64,000 nt of DNA from contig JAFDED010000001.1 in the NCBI GenBank assembly GCA_019310535.1, positions 1 through 64,000 on the forward strand, read 5' to 3'. Below, piece by piece: positions 45,104 through 54,047 of this stretch. A program made the position numbers and the translations under genes. The notes beneath the pieces were generated by a model. The model made no database searches and was not told the origin of the DNA. It saw only the letters and a program-made list of their open reading frames with translations. Origin of the DNA: Deltaproteobacteria bacterium. Lineage in GTDB: Bacteria; Desulfobacterota; JAFDED01. Numbering within the stretch: position 1 is the stretch's first letter; each line of letters opens with the position of its first letter.

Positions 45104-45952
45104 TTACTGCCGCAGTCTCGGATCCATGGCGTCGCGGAACCCTTCTCCAAGAAGGTTGTAACCCAGCACTGTTACGAGGATGGCCAGGCCAGGGAACAGA
45201 GAGAGCCACCAGGCGAAGGTGATGTTATCCTTTCCCTCCGTCAGGATGTTGCCCCAACTGGGCTCAGGAGGCTGGACGCCGATCCCGAGGAAGCTCAGGG
45301 CCGACTCCAAAAGTATAGCCGCGGCCACCCCCAAGACGAATGAAACCACTACAGGGGCCATTGCATTGGGAAGGATGTGCATGAAAATGACGCGCATGTC
45401 GCCGGAGCCCAATGCCTTTGCCGCCACCACATAATCCCTTTCGCGCAGGCTCAGGAACTCGGCCCTCACTAGACGGGCCACGCTCATCCAACTGGTCAGC
45501 CCGATAACCACCATGATGTTCCAGATGCTCGGCTCCAGGAGAGCGATAACGGCAAGTATCAGGAAAAACGAGGGAAAGCTTAACATCACGTCAACGAAGC
45601 GCATGATCAGGCGGTCCACCCACCCACCGTAATACCCGGAGATGGATCCGAGAAAAATCCCGACTATTGTGGCAATCCCGACTGCCACAAAACCCACCAT
45701 CAGGGAAATGTGCGTTCCTCGAATCATGCGGCTGAAGACATCACGCCCCAGAGAATCGGTTCCCATCAGGTGTTCCGGGCTAGGTGGAAGAAGGACCTCC
45801 CGCAGGTTTTGATCACGGTAGTCGTATGGACGTATCCAGGCATCCAGCAGAGATACAAGGATCAGTACCATGACCACCATCCCTCCGGCAAGGGTCAATG
45901 GGTTTCGCCGGAGTCTGGGCCAGAACAGGTGACGGGAGCCTCTGTCAAACAT
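45104..45952 (-). CDS. Second peptide-type ABC permease, DppC family
   Basis: 282 aa from the ATG at 45952; a TTG at 45961 is also possible. The family region HLMGTDSLGRDVFSRM, docking loop (DYVVAAKALGSGDMRVIFMHILPN) and C-terminus NLLGEGFRDAMDPRLRQ are intact. It follows its DppB partner by about 20 bp. Neither a binding protein nor ATPases are adjacent, so the transporter is completed by genes outside the window or by subunits of the first system at 1-6 kb. Confidence 0.93.
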   Translation of the reverse strand: MFDRGSRHLFWPRLRRNPLTLAGGMVVMVLILVSLLDAWIRPYDYRDQNLREVLLPPSPEHLMGTDSLGRDVFSRMIRGTHISLMVGFVAVGIATIVGIFLGSISGYYGGWVDRLIMRFVDVMLSFPSFFLILAVIALLEPSIWNIMVVIGLTSWMSVARLVRAEFLSLRERDYVVAAKALGSGDMRVIFMHILPNAMAPVVVSFVLGVAAAILLESALSFLGIGVQPPEPSWGNILTEGKDNITFAWWLSLFPGLAILVTVLGYNLLGEGFRDAMDPRLRQ

Positions 45953-45971
45953 GCAGCACAATCCCTTTGGT

Positions 45972-46940
45972 TCACTCGAGCCGAATCCGCGGATCCACCA
46001 GGGCGTACGAAATATCTGCCAGAAGATTACCCAGCAGGGTCAATACCGCGCTTACGACCAGTCCTCCCATTATCACCATGTAATCCCTCGACATGACCGA
46101 TTGCCAGTAGAGCTGTCCCATTCCGGGGATGGCGAAAATGGTCTCGAAAATAACGCTGCCTCCGATGAGGCCGGGAACGGATAACCCGAGAATAGTGATC
46201 AAGGGCAGGAGGGCATTACGCAGTGCATGGCGATAGATCACCACGCGTCCGGTAAGGCCCTTGGCCCGGGCTGTGACGATATAGTCCTGCCGTATTACTT
46301 CCAGCATGTTGGCTCGCATGTAGCGGGAGAAGCCCGCCAGCCCGCCAAAGGCCGAAACAAATACGGGCAGAATCAGGTGGGAAGTAAGATCCCGCAGCTT
46401 ATTCCACGTTGACAGGTTTTCATACCCCAGCGAATGAATTCCGGATATGGGCAGCCACCCCAGATTCACCCCGAACAGGATCATCAACAGGAGGGCCAGC
46501 CAGAAGGCGGGAATGGCAAACCCCACAAAAACAACAACGGTGATTGACCGGTCCAGCCAGGAGCCTTCCCGAACCGCTGAAATAACGCCAATTGGAACGG
46601 CTACTAACAGGATGATCAGCAGGGAGAGTCCGCTGATGGCCAGGGTGACAGGGATCCGCTCGGCAATCTTGTCCATCACATTCCGGTGATCCAGCGCCTT
46701 GCCAAAGTCAAGGTACGCAACTCGCTTCAGCCAGATGAGATACCGAATATGCAGTGGCTTATCCAGGCCGTAGTATGCCCGGAGTTGCTCGCGCACAGCG
46801 GCCCCCACTTCGGGATTCATCATTGTCTGCAGGTCTGTGGGCGAACCGGGCGCCAGATTTATCACCACGAAGGAGATAAGCGTTATCCCCAGGAGAATGG
46901 GAACTATCAGAAGAATCCGTTTGATCAAATACAAAACCAT
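45972..46940 (-). CDS. Second peptide-type ABC permease, DppB family
   Basis: 322 aa. The N-terminus [21 protein letters not shown], then NLAPGSPTD, and the docking loop [24 protein letters not shown] identify it, as does the end [10 protein letters not shown]. It lies downstream of a tRNA gene and its terminator. Sequence differs clearly from the DppB protein at 1.9-2.8 kb, so the two pairs are not a recent duplication. Confidence 0.93.
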   Translation of the reverse strand: MVLYLIKRILLIVPILLGITLISFVVINLAPGSPTDLQTMMNPEVGAAVREQLRAYYGLDKPLHIRYLIWLKRVAYLDFGKALDHRNVMDKIAERIPVTLAISGLSLLIILLVAVPIGVISAVREGSWLDRSITVVVFVGFAIPAFWLALLLMILFGVNLGWLPISGIHSLGYENLSTWNKLRDLTSHLILPVFVSAFGGLAGFSRYMRANMLEVIRQDYIVTARAKGLTGRVVIYRHALRNALLPLITILGLSVPGLIGGSVIFETIFAIPGMGQLYWQSVMSRDYMVIMGGLVVSAVLTLLGNLLADISYALVDPRIRLE

Positions 46941-46961
46941 CAGGGCACTCGATACAATAAT

Positions 46962-46994
46962 AAGGCCCGGGAAACATACATATCCCCGGGCCTT
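46962..46994 (-). terminator. Terminator after tRNA-Met
   Basis: AAGGCCCGGG (46962-46971) and CCCGGGCCTT (46985-46994) form a perfect 10-bp stem with a 13-base loop. On the minus strand it is followed by ATTATTG, giving a short U-rich end just after the tRNA. Confidence 0.65.
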
Positions 46995-47005
46995 ACAATA
47001 TCCTT

Positions 47006-47082
47006 TGGTGGCGGTGCAGGGATTTGAACCCCGGACACAGCGGATATGAGCCGCTTGCTCTGACCGACTGAGCTACACCGCC
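47006..47082 (-). tRNA. tRNA-Met, elongator type (anticodon CAT)
   Basis: 77 nt with encoded CCA. Acceptor stem GGCGGTG/CACCGCC; D arm AGCTCAGTCGGTCAGAGC; anticodon stem AGCGG/CCGCT around CTCATAT, giving CAT; T arm GGGTTCAAATCCC. The normal first base pair excludes an initiator. Elongator Met is more likely than the lysidine-modified Ile tRNA, which also carries CAT, but sequence alone is not decisive. Confidence 0.92.
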
Positions 47083-47099
47083 TCCTTGTTTTTGTGTTT

Positions 47100-47128
47100 T
47101 TTGTACTATCGTTGCGCACTGTTGTCAA
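47100..47128 (-). promoter_or_regulatory. Sigma-70-type promoter for tRNA-Met
   Basis: On the minus strand TTGACA (47123-47128) and TACAAA (47100-47105) are 17 bases apart. The boxes lie within and just beyond the last codons of the VCBS-repeat gene. Transcription would begin near 47093, about 10 nt before the tRNA. Confidence 0.6.
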
Positions 47129-48752
47129 TGGTTTTTTTCCCTTGACCCGACTCGGGTATATTCAGGTCATATGCGATAACAGCGCTGCGTTTTTTAATGA
47201 TGTCCATCCACTCAGTCCGCAGGACTAAAGCGATTACCAACTCATCCTTACCATCGTTATCAAAGTCCTTGACCTGGAAGTCCGATACATACCCATCAAA
47301 CTTCCGCGTTTTCCAGCTTGTGGTCAATGTCAGGCCGTCCCAGACCAGGTTGTGTATCTCGCCCCCGGTGTAAATCCTCAGTCGTTCCAGGAACTTGCCA
47401 AAGGCCTCGATATTGCGGTTGATTAAAATTTCTGTTTGCTCGTCCCCGTTCAGATCGCAAACCAGAATCCGGACAGGGAAATAGGCCCGCTTCGAAATAA
47501 TGCCACTCTTGGTGGAACCCGCAAAGTCGTCGATCTCCTCCCGGGAGCGCTGGGAGCCCCCGAAATAATCTTTGCTCCTCCACTTCATTTTTCCTTTTTC
47601 ATCAAAGAGCCGGAGCTTGTCATTGGCGTCCAGGATTAGCAAATTCCCCTTTTCCCCGGAGATGATGTCCGCTCGGGCGAAAGCGAAAATGGCCGGGTTC
47701 AAGGGGAGCTCCAAATCCTTTCCCTGCTTCAATGTCCCGCCACTCCATTCAAGACGGTAGACGGGGCCAAAAAAAGGAGTGTCCAGGCCGCGGTTCTGGC
47801 CCACCAGCAGGGGGCGCCCGTTTTCCGCGTATGCCACTCTTACGTAATGATTGAGCTTTTCCGCGATGGGTCTGAATGTGCTTCCGTCATATTCAAGAAC
47901 AAAGGACTCCATTCGATATCCAGCCGTTGCGCAGACATAAATCTCAGCCCGACCATTGCCGTTGAAATCCCCCACATCCAGTGAAAGGATTTCTGCTCTG
48001 CCAGGTGCTTCCTGATTAAACATCTCCACCAATTTTCCTTCGCGGAAGCGGAAGATCCACAGGTTGTTCTCATCAGATATAACTGTCTCGTTCAGGCCGT
48101 CCCCATCCATATCTCCCACGTCCATGCCACGAAGTGTCATTGGGAATTCCTGGCTTCTCCAGAACTTCGGGATAAGGGCTTTACTTCTGAATTGACGGAT
48201 AAATTCGGGATTCAGCAGGTCTTCGGTTTTTGGCATTATTCCAGCACCTGCTTGCGGGGGAAAAAAAGATCCTGGCTGTCCAGCAATAGGCGGAGGAACC
48301 GAGGCCAGGGCGCCCTGTGGTGCAATCTTGTCTCGAATCTCCTGGGAAAATCGCTCGATCCAGGGGATCACATCGTCCAGTGTTTTCTGAGCATAGGAGG
48401 AGGTTGCGAGTGCCTTGTTTTGCTTGACATCCACCAGCCGGGCGTCGATGATGTAATGGCCTCCTATCGCATTTATTGTTCCGGTCACAATGTAATCCGC
48501 ACCCCTGTCGGCTGCGGAAAGGGCCTCATCATGGACCGCCTCTTCCCGGGACATTACCTGTATTTTCCCAGGTACAAAGAGTCGGGAAGAAAGCATATCG
48601 AAGATGCCGTCTCGAATGTGCTGCAAGCTTTCCTGACCCCGCACTTCAAATGGAACCACAGCCAGTTGGAAAACCTTGTCATCCGCTTCAGAGGCCACCC
48701 CTGTAAAAAGGACCAGGGAAAAGATTCCTGTGATCACTAAGAGATTTCTCAT
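47106..48752 (-). CDS. Secreted protein with TolB/CsgG-like N-domain and VCBS/FG-GAP repeats
   Basis: 548 aa. The signal peptide (LLVITGIFSLVLFTGVASEA) leads into a domain resembling TolB-N/FlgO/CsgG (FQLAVVPFEVRGQESLQ, then ADYIVTGTINAIGGHYIIDARLVDV, residues ~28-140). The C-terminal half carries repeated calcium-binding-type FG-GAP/VCBS units: DVGDMDGDGLNETVISD, DVGDFNGNGRAEIYV, DLNGDEQTEILIN and DFDNDGKDELVIA. These predict a beta-propeller. Probably periplasmic or outer-membrane associated; exact role unknown. Confidence 0.82.
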   Translation of the reverse strand: MRNLLVITGIFSLVLFTGVASEADDKVFQLAVVPFEVRGQESLQHIRDGIFDMLSSRLFVPGKIQVMSREEAVHDEALSAADRGADYIVTGTINAIGGHYIIDARLVDVKQNKALATSSYAQKTLDDVIPWIERFSQEIRDKIAPQGALASVPPPIAGQPGSFFPPQAGAGIMPKTEDLLNPEFIRQFRSKALIPKFWRSQEFPMTLRGMDVGDMDGDGLNETVISDENNLWIFRFREGKLVEMFNQEAPGRAEILSLDVGDFNGNGRAEIYVCATAGYRMESFVLEYDGSTFRPIAEKLNHYVRVAYAENGRPLLVGQNRGLDTPFFGPVYRLEWSGGTLKQGKDLELPLNPAIFAFARADIISGEKGNLLILDANDKLRLFDEKGKMKWRSKDYFGGSQRSREEIDDFAGSTKSGIISKRAYFPVRILVCDLNGDEQTEILINRNIEAFGKFLERLRIYTGGEIHNLVWDGLTLTTSWKTRKFDGYVSDFQVKDFDNDGKDELVIALVLRTEWMDIIKKRSAVIAYDLNIPESGQGKKTIDNSAQR

Positions 48753-49140
48753 CGTTCATTACACCTCTCGAGCAAAAAACTGCCCACGATTGTCCTAAAA
48801 AAACCTACACAACCCGAAGATTTCTTAAAACTAGTAAAAGCCTACCACACGCACTTTCCAGAGACAATATCTTTTTCATCCATGTGGATCATCTTGATCC
48901 TGGATGTAAGTCATCAGTTTAAAAAACACGCGAAGAACCCGCGGTTGATCCCATATATCTCGGTTCTCGGTTATTACACGCTTTTACTTCGCACTGTTTG
49001 TTTGCAGGTGTGCATGCTGTCAGAAGGCAAGTTCATTGACAACTCGTACAGCTTGCTGTATGTGACACAAAGCGGTTGTTTTTTCCAGCATCCCGCTGGG
49101 CTAAAATGCCATAGACGAATCTCATTTCCGGGAGATAGCC
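48753..49140. other. Divergent intergenic region with possible forward promoter
   Basis: Between the VCBS gene (minus) and the glycerate kinase gene (plus). TTGACA at 49036-49041 is 17 bases from a weak TATGTG (49059-49064), which could serve the glycerate kinase operon. No gene is credible here. Confidence 0.35.
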
Positions 49141-50490
49141 ATGGAAGAAGTGATGCTTCGCATGAGAGAAGATTCCCGGGCCATCTTTGAAGCCTCCATC
49201 AAGGCCGTCAGCCCCTGTGAGGCCGTACAGCGGCACCTGCTCAGGGAAGATTCCATACTGTTATTAAAACAGGCCGGGGGGAAAGATGAAAGACTGAATC
49301 TTGATCAATTCCACAGGGTTTTCATCATCGGAGGCGGCAAGGCTTCCGCCCCCATGGCCAGGGCCGTGGAAGGGGTGATAGGCCATCGGGTTGCAGGGGG
49401 TGCGGTGGTGGTCAAATACGGCCACGGTGAGCCTCTTGAGCGGACCGAACTCTACGAGGCGGGTCATCCTGTTCCTGATGAAGCCGGCCTGGCAGGGGCG
49501 CAGCGCATAATGGAGCTGCTCGCTGACACAGGCGAAAAAGATCTCATTATATGTCTTTTGTCCGGTGGTGGATCGGCGTTGTTGCCCCTTCCGGTGAAAG
49601 GGGTCTCGCTGGAGGAAAAACAAGAGATGACTCGATTGCTGCTTTCCTGCGGCGCTGACATCAGGGAGACCAACACGGTTCGGAAACACATTTCACGGAT
49701 CAAAGGCGGGCAACTGGCTCGGGCCGCGTATCCCTCCCCTGTGGTTAACCTGATCCTCTCCGACGTCATAGGAGATGACCTGGACGTCATCGCCTCGGGC
49801 CCCACAGTGCCCGATGGCTCCAGTTTCGCCGATATGATGGCCGTGCTGGAAAAATATGGGTTAATGGATCGTGCCCCTCGATCCATTATCGAGCACATGC
49901 ACCGAGGGCTGGCCGGCCAGGTCCCGGAAACGCCGAAACCGGAAGACCCCGTCTTCTCCAGTGTGTTGAACCGGATAGTGGGCAGCAACATTATGGCCCT
50001 CCAGGCGGCAGCGCAAGAGGCCGCCGCGCGGGGCTACCGAACGCTGATCCTCTCATCCGGCATCGATGGTGAGGCCCGGGAGATTTCCCGCATGCACGCC
50101 GCCATTGCCCGCGAGATTCGGGCTACGGGGAATCCCCTCCAGCCCCCCGCATGTGTCATTTCAGGAGGAGAAACGACCGTTACCCTGACCGGCAAAGGCC
50201 TGGGAGGGCGCAACATGGAGTTTGCCCTGGCCGCGGCCCCCCTAATCGAGGGGATCGACAATGTACTGATCCTCAGCGCCGGGACTGACGGTACCGACGG
50301 ACCCACCGACGCTGCCGGCGCATGGGTGGATGGTGCCACGGTGACCCGCGCACGCGACCTGGGACTTGACCACCGCCAGAATCTGATGGATAATAATTCA
50401 TATCCATTCTTTCAAGCGTTGGGAGACCTCCTGATTACCGGACCCACCCGAACCAACGTAATGGACATCCGACTCATCCTGATTCACTGA
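49141..50490 (+). CDS. Glycerate 2-kinase (GckA/MOFRL family)
   Basis: 449 aa, phosphorylates D-glycerate to 2-phosphoglycerate using ATP. N-terminal glycerate kinase fold: FIIGGGKASAPMARAVE, YEAGHPVPDEAG, and LLSGGGSALLPLP. The C-terminal MOFRL domain is recognised from CVISGGETTVTLTGKGLGGRNMEFAL, ILSAGTDGTDGPTDAAGAW and TGPTRTNVMDI. First gene of an operon with the PTPS-like and folE2 genes: its stop codon overlaps the next start (TGATG), though no metabolic link to pterins is obvious. Confidence 0.94.
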   Translation: MEEVMLRMREDSRAIFEASIKAVSPCEAVQRHLLREDSILLLKQAGGKDERLNLDQFHRVFIIGGGKASAPMARAVEGVIGHRVAGGAVVVKYGHGEPLERTELYEAGHPVPDEAGLAGAQRIMELLADTGEKDLIICLLSGGGSALLPLPVKGVSLEEKQEMTRLLLSCGADIRETNTVRKHISRIKGGQLARAAYPSPVVNLILSDVIGDDLDVIASGPTVPDGSSFADMMAVLEKYGLMDRAPRSIIEHMHRGLAGQVPETPKPEDPVFSSVLNRIVGSNIMALQAAAQEAAARGYRTLILSSGIDGEAREISRMHAAIAREIRATGNPLQPPACVISGGETTVTLTGKGLGGRNMEFALAAAPLIEGIDNVLILSAGTDGTDGPTDAAGAWVDGATVTRARDLGLDHRQNLMDNNSYPFFQALGDLLITGPTRTNVMDIRLILIH

Positions 50491-50894
50491 TGACAATCAG
50501 CAAGAGGACGGGAAGAGCTTTGTATGAGATCACGGTCATCCACCGTTTCACAGCCAGCCATCGATTGCTATGCCCAGGGGAGGGATGGGAGGATCTGCAC
50601 GAACACGCGTGGAGGGTGGAGGCCTCAGCCCGGCGCCCGGGGGTGGACGATGCGGGAATGGCCATCGACTTCCGCTTTTTTAAAGCCATTCTGGAGGAGG
50701 TCATCAGTAAGGTGGATGGCCGGTGCCTGAACGAAACCCCCCCTTTTGACAACTTGCCTCCATCCGCGGAAAATGTGGCGCGGTACGTTTTTGATATCCT
50801 CAAAGAACGCCTGGGAACCAGCGCGGACTTGCATCGAGTCGTTGTCTGGGAAGCAGCGGACTGCGCCGCTGCTTATATTGGAGAAAAAGAATGA
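50490..50894 (+). CDS. 6-pyruvoyltetrahydropterin synthase-like protein, catalytic Cys absent
   Basis: 134 aa T-fold protein. The zinc ligands of the PTPS/QueD family are His24 (FTASHRL) and His37/His39 (LHEHAW). QueD's catalytic Cys, four residues before the first His of HGH, is Trp33 here, with Glu34 next to it; the HGH itself reads HEH. In PTPS-III proteins, which replace FolB in folate synthesis, a Glu substitutes for that Cys. The 4-bp overlap with folE2 supports a role in making 6-hydroxymethyldihydropterin or another pterin (inference). Confidence 0.82.
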   Translation: MTISKRTGRALYEITVIHRFTASHRLLCPGEGWEDLHEHAWRVEASARRPGVDDAGMAIDFRFFKAILEEVISKVDGRCLNETPPFDNLPPSAENVARYVFDILKERLGTSADLHRVVVWEAADCAAAYIGEKE

Positions 50895-51703
50895 TAGATA
50901 TGCAAAACAAGCATGATCACCGTAATCTCGATATAGACAAGGCCGGGGTCAAGGACATCCTCTATCCCATCCGCGTGCTGGCCAAGAATGGCGGCATGCA
51001 GCACACAGTGGCCAAGATCAACATGTACGTTGACCTGCCGCGCCACTTCAAGGGGACCCATATGAGTCGGTTTGTGGAGATACTCCATGAATACCGGGGA
51101 GACATGAGCATCCGCACGTTTTCCCGGATTCTGGATGATATGGTGGAACGCCTGGATGCGCAATCGGCACACATCGAGGTCGCTTTCCCTTATTTTATCG
51201 AGAAAGCGGCCCCTGTTACGGGGACACCCGGCATGATGGAGTATGCATGCCGATTCATCTGCTCGAAAAAAGGTGAGAAGGACTTTCGAGTGGAGATCAC
51301 CGCCCCTGTTACCACCCTGTGTCCCTGTTCCCGGGAGATCAGCACAAAAGGCGCTCATAATCAGAGGGGTCGCGTAACGATAACCCTGCGCTTCAAGCGT
51401 TTCTTCTGGATCGAGGATATCATCCATCTCATCGAGAGCTCCGCCAGCGCTGAGGTTTATTCAGTTTTAAAGAGGCCGGACGAGAAATACCTCACTGAAC
51501 AGGCTTACGCCAACCCTATGTTTGTTGAAGACGTAGTGCGCACCGCGGCACAAAAACTGGAGCAGATGAAAGATTTTTCCTGGTATGCGGTGGAGGCGGA
51601 AAACTTCGAGAGCATCCACAATCACAGCGCTTATGCGTATATCGAAAAGAAAGTTACCGCCACGGGGGAACAACGCGATAAGGGCACTCCCGAAGAACGT
51701 TAA
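50891..51703 (+). CDS. folE2: GTP cyclohydrolase IB (FolE2)
   Basis: 270 aa. Converts GTP to 7,8-dihydroneopterin triphosphate, the first step to folate. The active-site Cys is in TTLCPCSREISTKGAHNQRG, the family signature; the N-terminus DIDKAGVKDILYPIRV and the C-terminal NFESIHNHSAYAYIE are conserved. FolE2 works with various metals, unlike zinc-only FolE. It is coupled to the PTPS-like gene by ATGA and its 3' end overlaps the convergent HAD gene by 50 bp. Confidence 0.95.
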   Translation: MIDMQNKHDHRNLDIDKAGVKDILYPIRVLAKNGGMQHTVAKINMYVDLPRHFKGTHMSRFVEILHEYRGDMSIRTFSRILDDMVERLDAQSAHIEVAFPYFIEKAAPVTGTPGMMEYACRFICSKKGEKDFRVEITAPVTTLCPCSREISTKGAHNQRGRVTITLRFKRFFWIEDIIHLIESSASAEVYSVLKRPDEKYLTEQAYANPMFVEDVVRTAAQKLEQMKDFSWYAVEAENFESIHNHSAYAYIEKKVTATGEQRDKGTPEER

Positions 51704-52802
51704 ACAACTCCGAGGGCGACGAGAGGACCCGTCGCGGTTTCTCCGCGGCCAACTCTTCCGGAGAGTGGTAACCTGTTGCCAGACAGTACACGTCAATACC
51801 GGACCGGCGGCCTGCCTCCACGTCGATGGGCGAATTACCCACGTAGACCACCTGGGAGGGTGTCAGTCTGATACGTTCCAAAGCTGCGGACAGCATGTCA
51901 GATGAGGGCTTGGGGGGAAAGCCATCCTCTGCACCGAGGATTATCTTGAAATGACGGGCCATACCGAGGTGCGCCAGGAGCTCACGGGCATAATCACCCC
52001 GCTTGTTCGTTACGGCCCCTAGGGAGAGCCCTGAATCCTCAAGTTTCCTCAGCAGGGAATGAGCTCCGGGCATGGGGTACGTTTTTTTGAGGAATACCTC
52101 TCTGTAATGCTCCCTGAAAAGGCGCAGCCCCTCGTCCACCTCCGCGGGGCCCAGGTTGTGGTGGAGGATTTCACGGAGATCACGGCCCGTACCCCTCATC
52201 ACATCCGTTAAGCCCGAGGCATTACGACCGAGGCGGGAGAACATATAACGATAAGAAGCCTCGATGGCCTGAAAGGAGTCCACCAGGGTGCCATCCAGGT
52301 CAAAGAGCACGCCGCGAATCTCTTTTTTCAACTCGGTTGCGACGTCGGCCAGATTTCTCGCCAGAAACACTGATACACCCCGCTTCAAACATTGGATGAA
52401 CAACGCTGTGTCGGCAAATACATCGTCGTACTCCATACACAAGCATTGGTCCGGGGCACCCTTTCCCACTGCCAGCAGGATGCGATACGGGGGAAGTTCC
52501 CTTTTCTGTGGGGGTCTGCAAAATGCTATATTCAGCCCGTTGCCGAAAATCTTCATGGTGTAATCGCGCTCCGCGCAGAGGTGGAGGATCTCGGTAAGTT
52601 CCGAATCCCGGCGCATCTTGTCCAGCTCGAGAGGGTGAATGCACACGAGGCGGGGTTTCTCACAGGGATTGCCCGCGTTTGGAAGCCTGGATGCGGTATC
52701 CGCGGGATTCTGGCAGGCGCTGTGCAATAGCGTTTTTCTGAGACCGGATGAAATTATGGTCCCGTCAGCATCGCATAATATTATCTCTATGGGCCGGTGC
52801 AT
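51654..52802 (-). CDS. HAD-superfamily phosphatase with a duplicated HAD-like N-terminus
   Basis: 382 aa. The C-terminal ~220 residues are a standard HAD phosphatase (Gph/PpaX-like): motif I VLFDLDGTLVDS (Asp168, Asp170), motif II AVTNK, motif III/IV with Lys in FPPKPSSDML and VYVGNSPIDVEAGRRSG. Unusually, the first ~160 residues begin with a second motif-I-like sequence, ILCDADGTIISSG (Asp11, Asp13), followed by no clear motif II or IV. The N-terminal part may be a decayed or sensory HAD fold. Overlaps the end of folE2 convergently by 50 bp. Confidence 0.82.
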   Translation of the reverse strand: MHRPIEIILCDADGTIISSGLRKTLLHSACQNPADTASRLPNAGNPCEKPRLVCIHPLELDKMRRDSELTEILHLCAERDYTMKIFGNGLNIAFCRPPQKRELPPYRILLAVGKGAPDQCLCMEYDDVFADTALFIQCLKRGVSVFLARNLADVATELKKEIRGVLFDLDGTLVDSFQAIEASYRYMFSRLGRNASGLTDVMRGTGRDLREILHHNLGPAEVDEGLRLFREHYREVFLKKTYPMPGAHSLLRKLEDSGLSLGAVTNKRGDYARELLAHLGMARHFKIILGAEDGFPPKPSSDMLSAALERIRLTPSQVVYVGNSPIDVEAGRRSGIDVYCLATGYHSPEELAAEKPRRVLSSPSELFNVLRECPYRVVPPWR

Positions 52803-52830
52803 GTCATCTTATACGGCTGCCGCGGATATT

Positions 52831-53307
52831 TTACACAATGGGGCGCTGCATGACGATGGCATCTTCCTCGGTATCAGAATAATACCGGTGTCTCAGGCCC
52901 ACCGGGTGAAACTGAAACTTCTTGTATAATTCCTGGGCCGGCCGGTTTTGCTCTCGCACCTCCAGGTAGATAGTTTGAGCCCCCCGTTGCTGATAATATG
53001 AGAGCACGTATTCGAGCAAGGCCGATGCGATTCCTCCCCGCCTGAAATGGGGATGGACAGCCACATTGTGAATGTGAACATCGCCGGCCACAAGCCAGCA
53101 TACGATATAGCCCAGCACCAGGTCACCAGCCCGGCCAGAGGACATTGCCACAAAAAGATCGGAGATCGGGTTGCCCAACTCCCGGATAAACAAATTCCGG
53201 GGCCATGGAGATGGGAAAGAAGCATTCTCGATGAGCATAACGTCGTGCAGGTCCTCTTGATGCATCGGCCTGATGAAAATCTCGTCGATTTTTGCGAGAG
53301 AATTCAT
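52831..53307 (-). CDS. rimI: Ribosomal-protein-alanine N-acetyltransferase RimI-like
   Basis: 158 aa GNAT enzyme. The N-terminus IFIRPMHQEDLHDVMLIENASFPSPWP is typical of RimI. Acetyl-CoA binds at VHPHFRRGGIASALL (Q/R-x-x-G-x-G/A). The end EVREQNRPAQELYKKFQFHPVGLRHRYY.. is the family's catalytic Tyr region. It probably acetylates the N-terminus of ribosomal protein S18. The start at 53307 lacks a good ribosome-binding site. It ends the PTS gene block. Confidence 0.92.
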   Translation of the reverse strand: MNSLAKIDEIFIRPMHQEDLHDVMLIENASFPSPWPRNLFIRELGNPISDLFVAMSSGRAGDLVLGYIVCWLVAGDVHIHNVAVHPHFRRGGIASALLEYVLSYYQQRGAQTIYLEVREQNRPAQELYKKFQFHPVGLRHRYYSDTEEDAIVMQRPIV

Positions 53308-53333
53308 GGTGGATTGTCTTGCGCGCTGACAAC

Positions 53334-54044
53334 TCAAGATGCCAGGGTCTCCAAAACAACCATTACCGTCAGAAATGCGGCGCAAAATAGAGGAAGAGCA
53401 CCTGGAGATCTTGCGGTTGTCAGTAACGAGGCTGCCCCCAACACAGGCAAGACGAAGTATAAAGCTCGCATGCCGGCACGGATGCTGTCAGACATCATGC
53501 TATGCAACCAGGGGACCGTTACCGCACCCAGAGATATGATAACCAGTAAAATGAAGGCCACCAGCAGGAAATCGCGAATGACGGCCCGCACCGGGATTCT
53601 GCCGAGATACGAGAGGTTCCCTTGCTCTGCGGCTTGCCGTGCGAATTGGATACGTCGGTCATTCCAGCGTCGAATGGCGAACTCCAACCTCCGGCCCAGT
53701 CTTGCCGTGGGAAGGAAGAGCAGTAACGTGATGATCATCACTTCCTGGACTTCGCCGCCACTTTGCTTAATTGCCAGGCAACTGATGGCTGTTATGGCTA
53801 TGGCGGTGAGGGTGTCATCCCCCGGCAGAGCATCTCCCACGGGAAGGGCGTGAATCCAGAGCAACTCGAGAAGCGCCCCTATGAACATCCCCTCTCTCGC
53901 GCTCCCCAGGCAAAACCCGATAACAGTTCCTGCAACCAGGGGGCGGGAGATCATGAGCTGGCCAATAGCGTAACGATCCAGTCGGATGAAACTTCCAACG
54001 ATGCTGATCAGTGCGATCTGGAATGCCGCGCTCCCCAGCCCCAC
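53334..54044 (-). CDS. PTS mannose/fructose/sorbose-family IIC protein
   Basis: 236 aa membrane component of an EII-Man-type phosphotransferase system. The family segment ISRPLVAGTVIGFCLGSAREGMFIGALLELLWI is visible, and the rest has several hydrophobic helices. It starts at a GTG 3 bp after the IIB stop. No IID, HPr or EI gene lies within the window. Such incomplete systems beside rpoN are usually regulatory rather than sugar transporters (known for related genomes; inferred here). Confidence 0.88.
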   Translation of the reverse strand: MGLGSAAFQIALISIVGSFIRLDRYAIGQLMISRPLVAGTVIGFCLGSAREGMFIGALLELLWIHALPVGDALPGDDTLTAIAITAISCLAIKQSGGEVQEVMIITLLLFLPTARLGRRLEFAIRRWNDRRIQFARQAAEQGNLSYLGRIPVRAVIRDFLLVAFILLVIISLGAVTVPWLHSMMSDSIRAGMRALYFVLPVLGAASLLTTARSPGALPLFCAAFLTVMVVLETLAS

Positions 54045-54047
54045 CTT

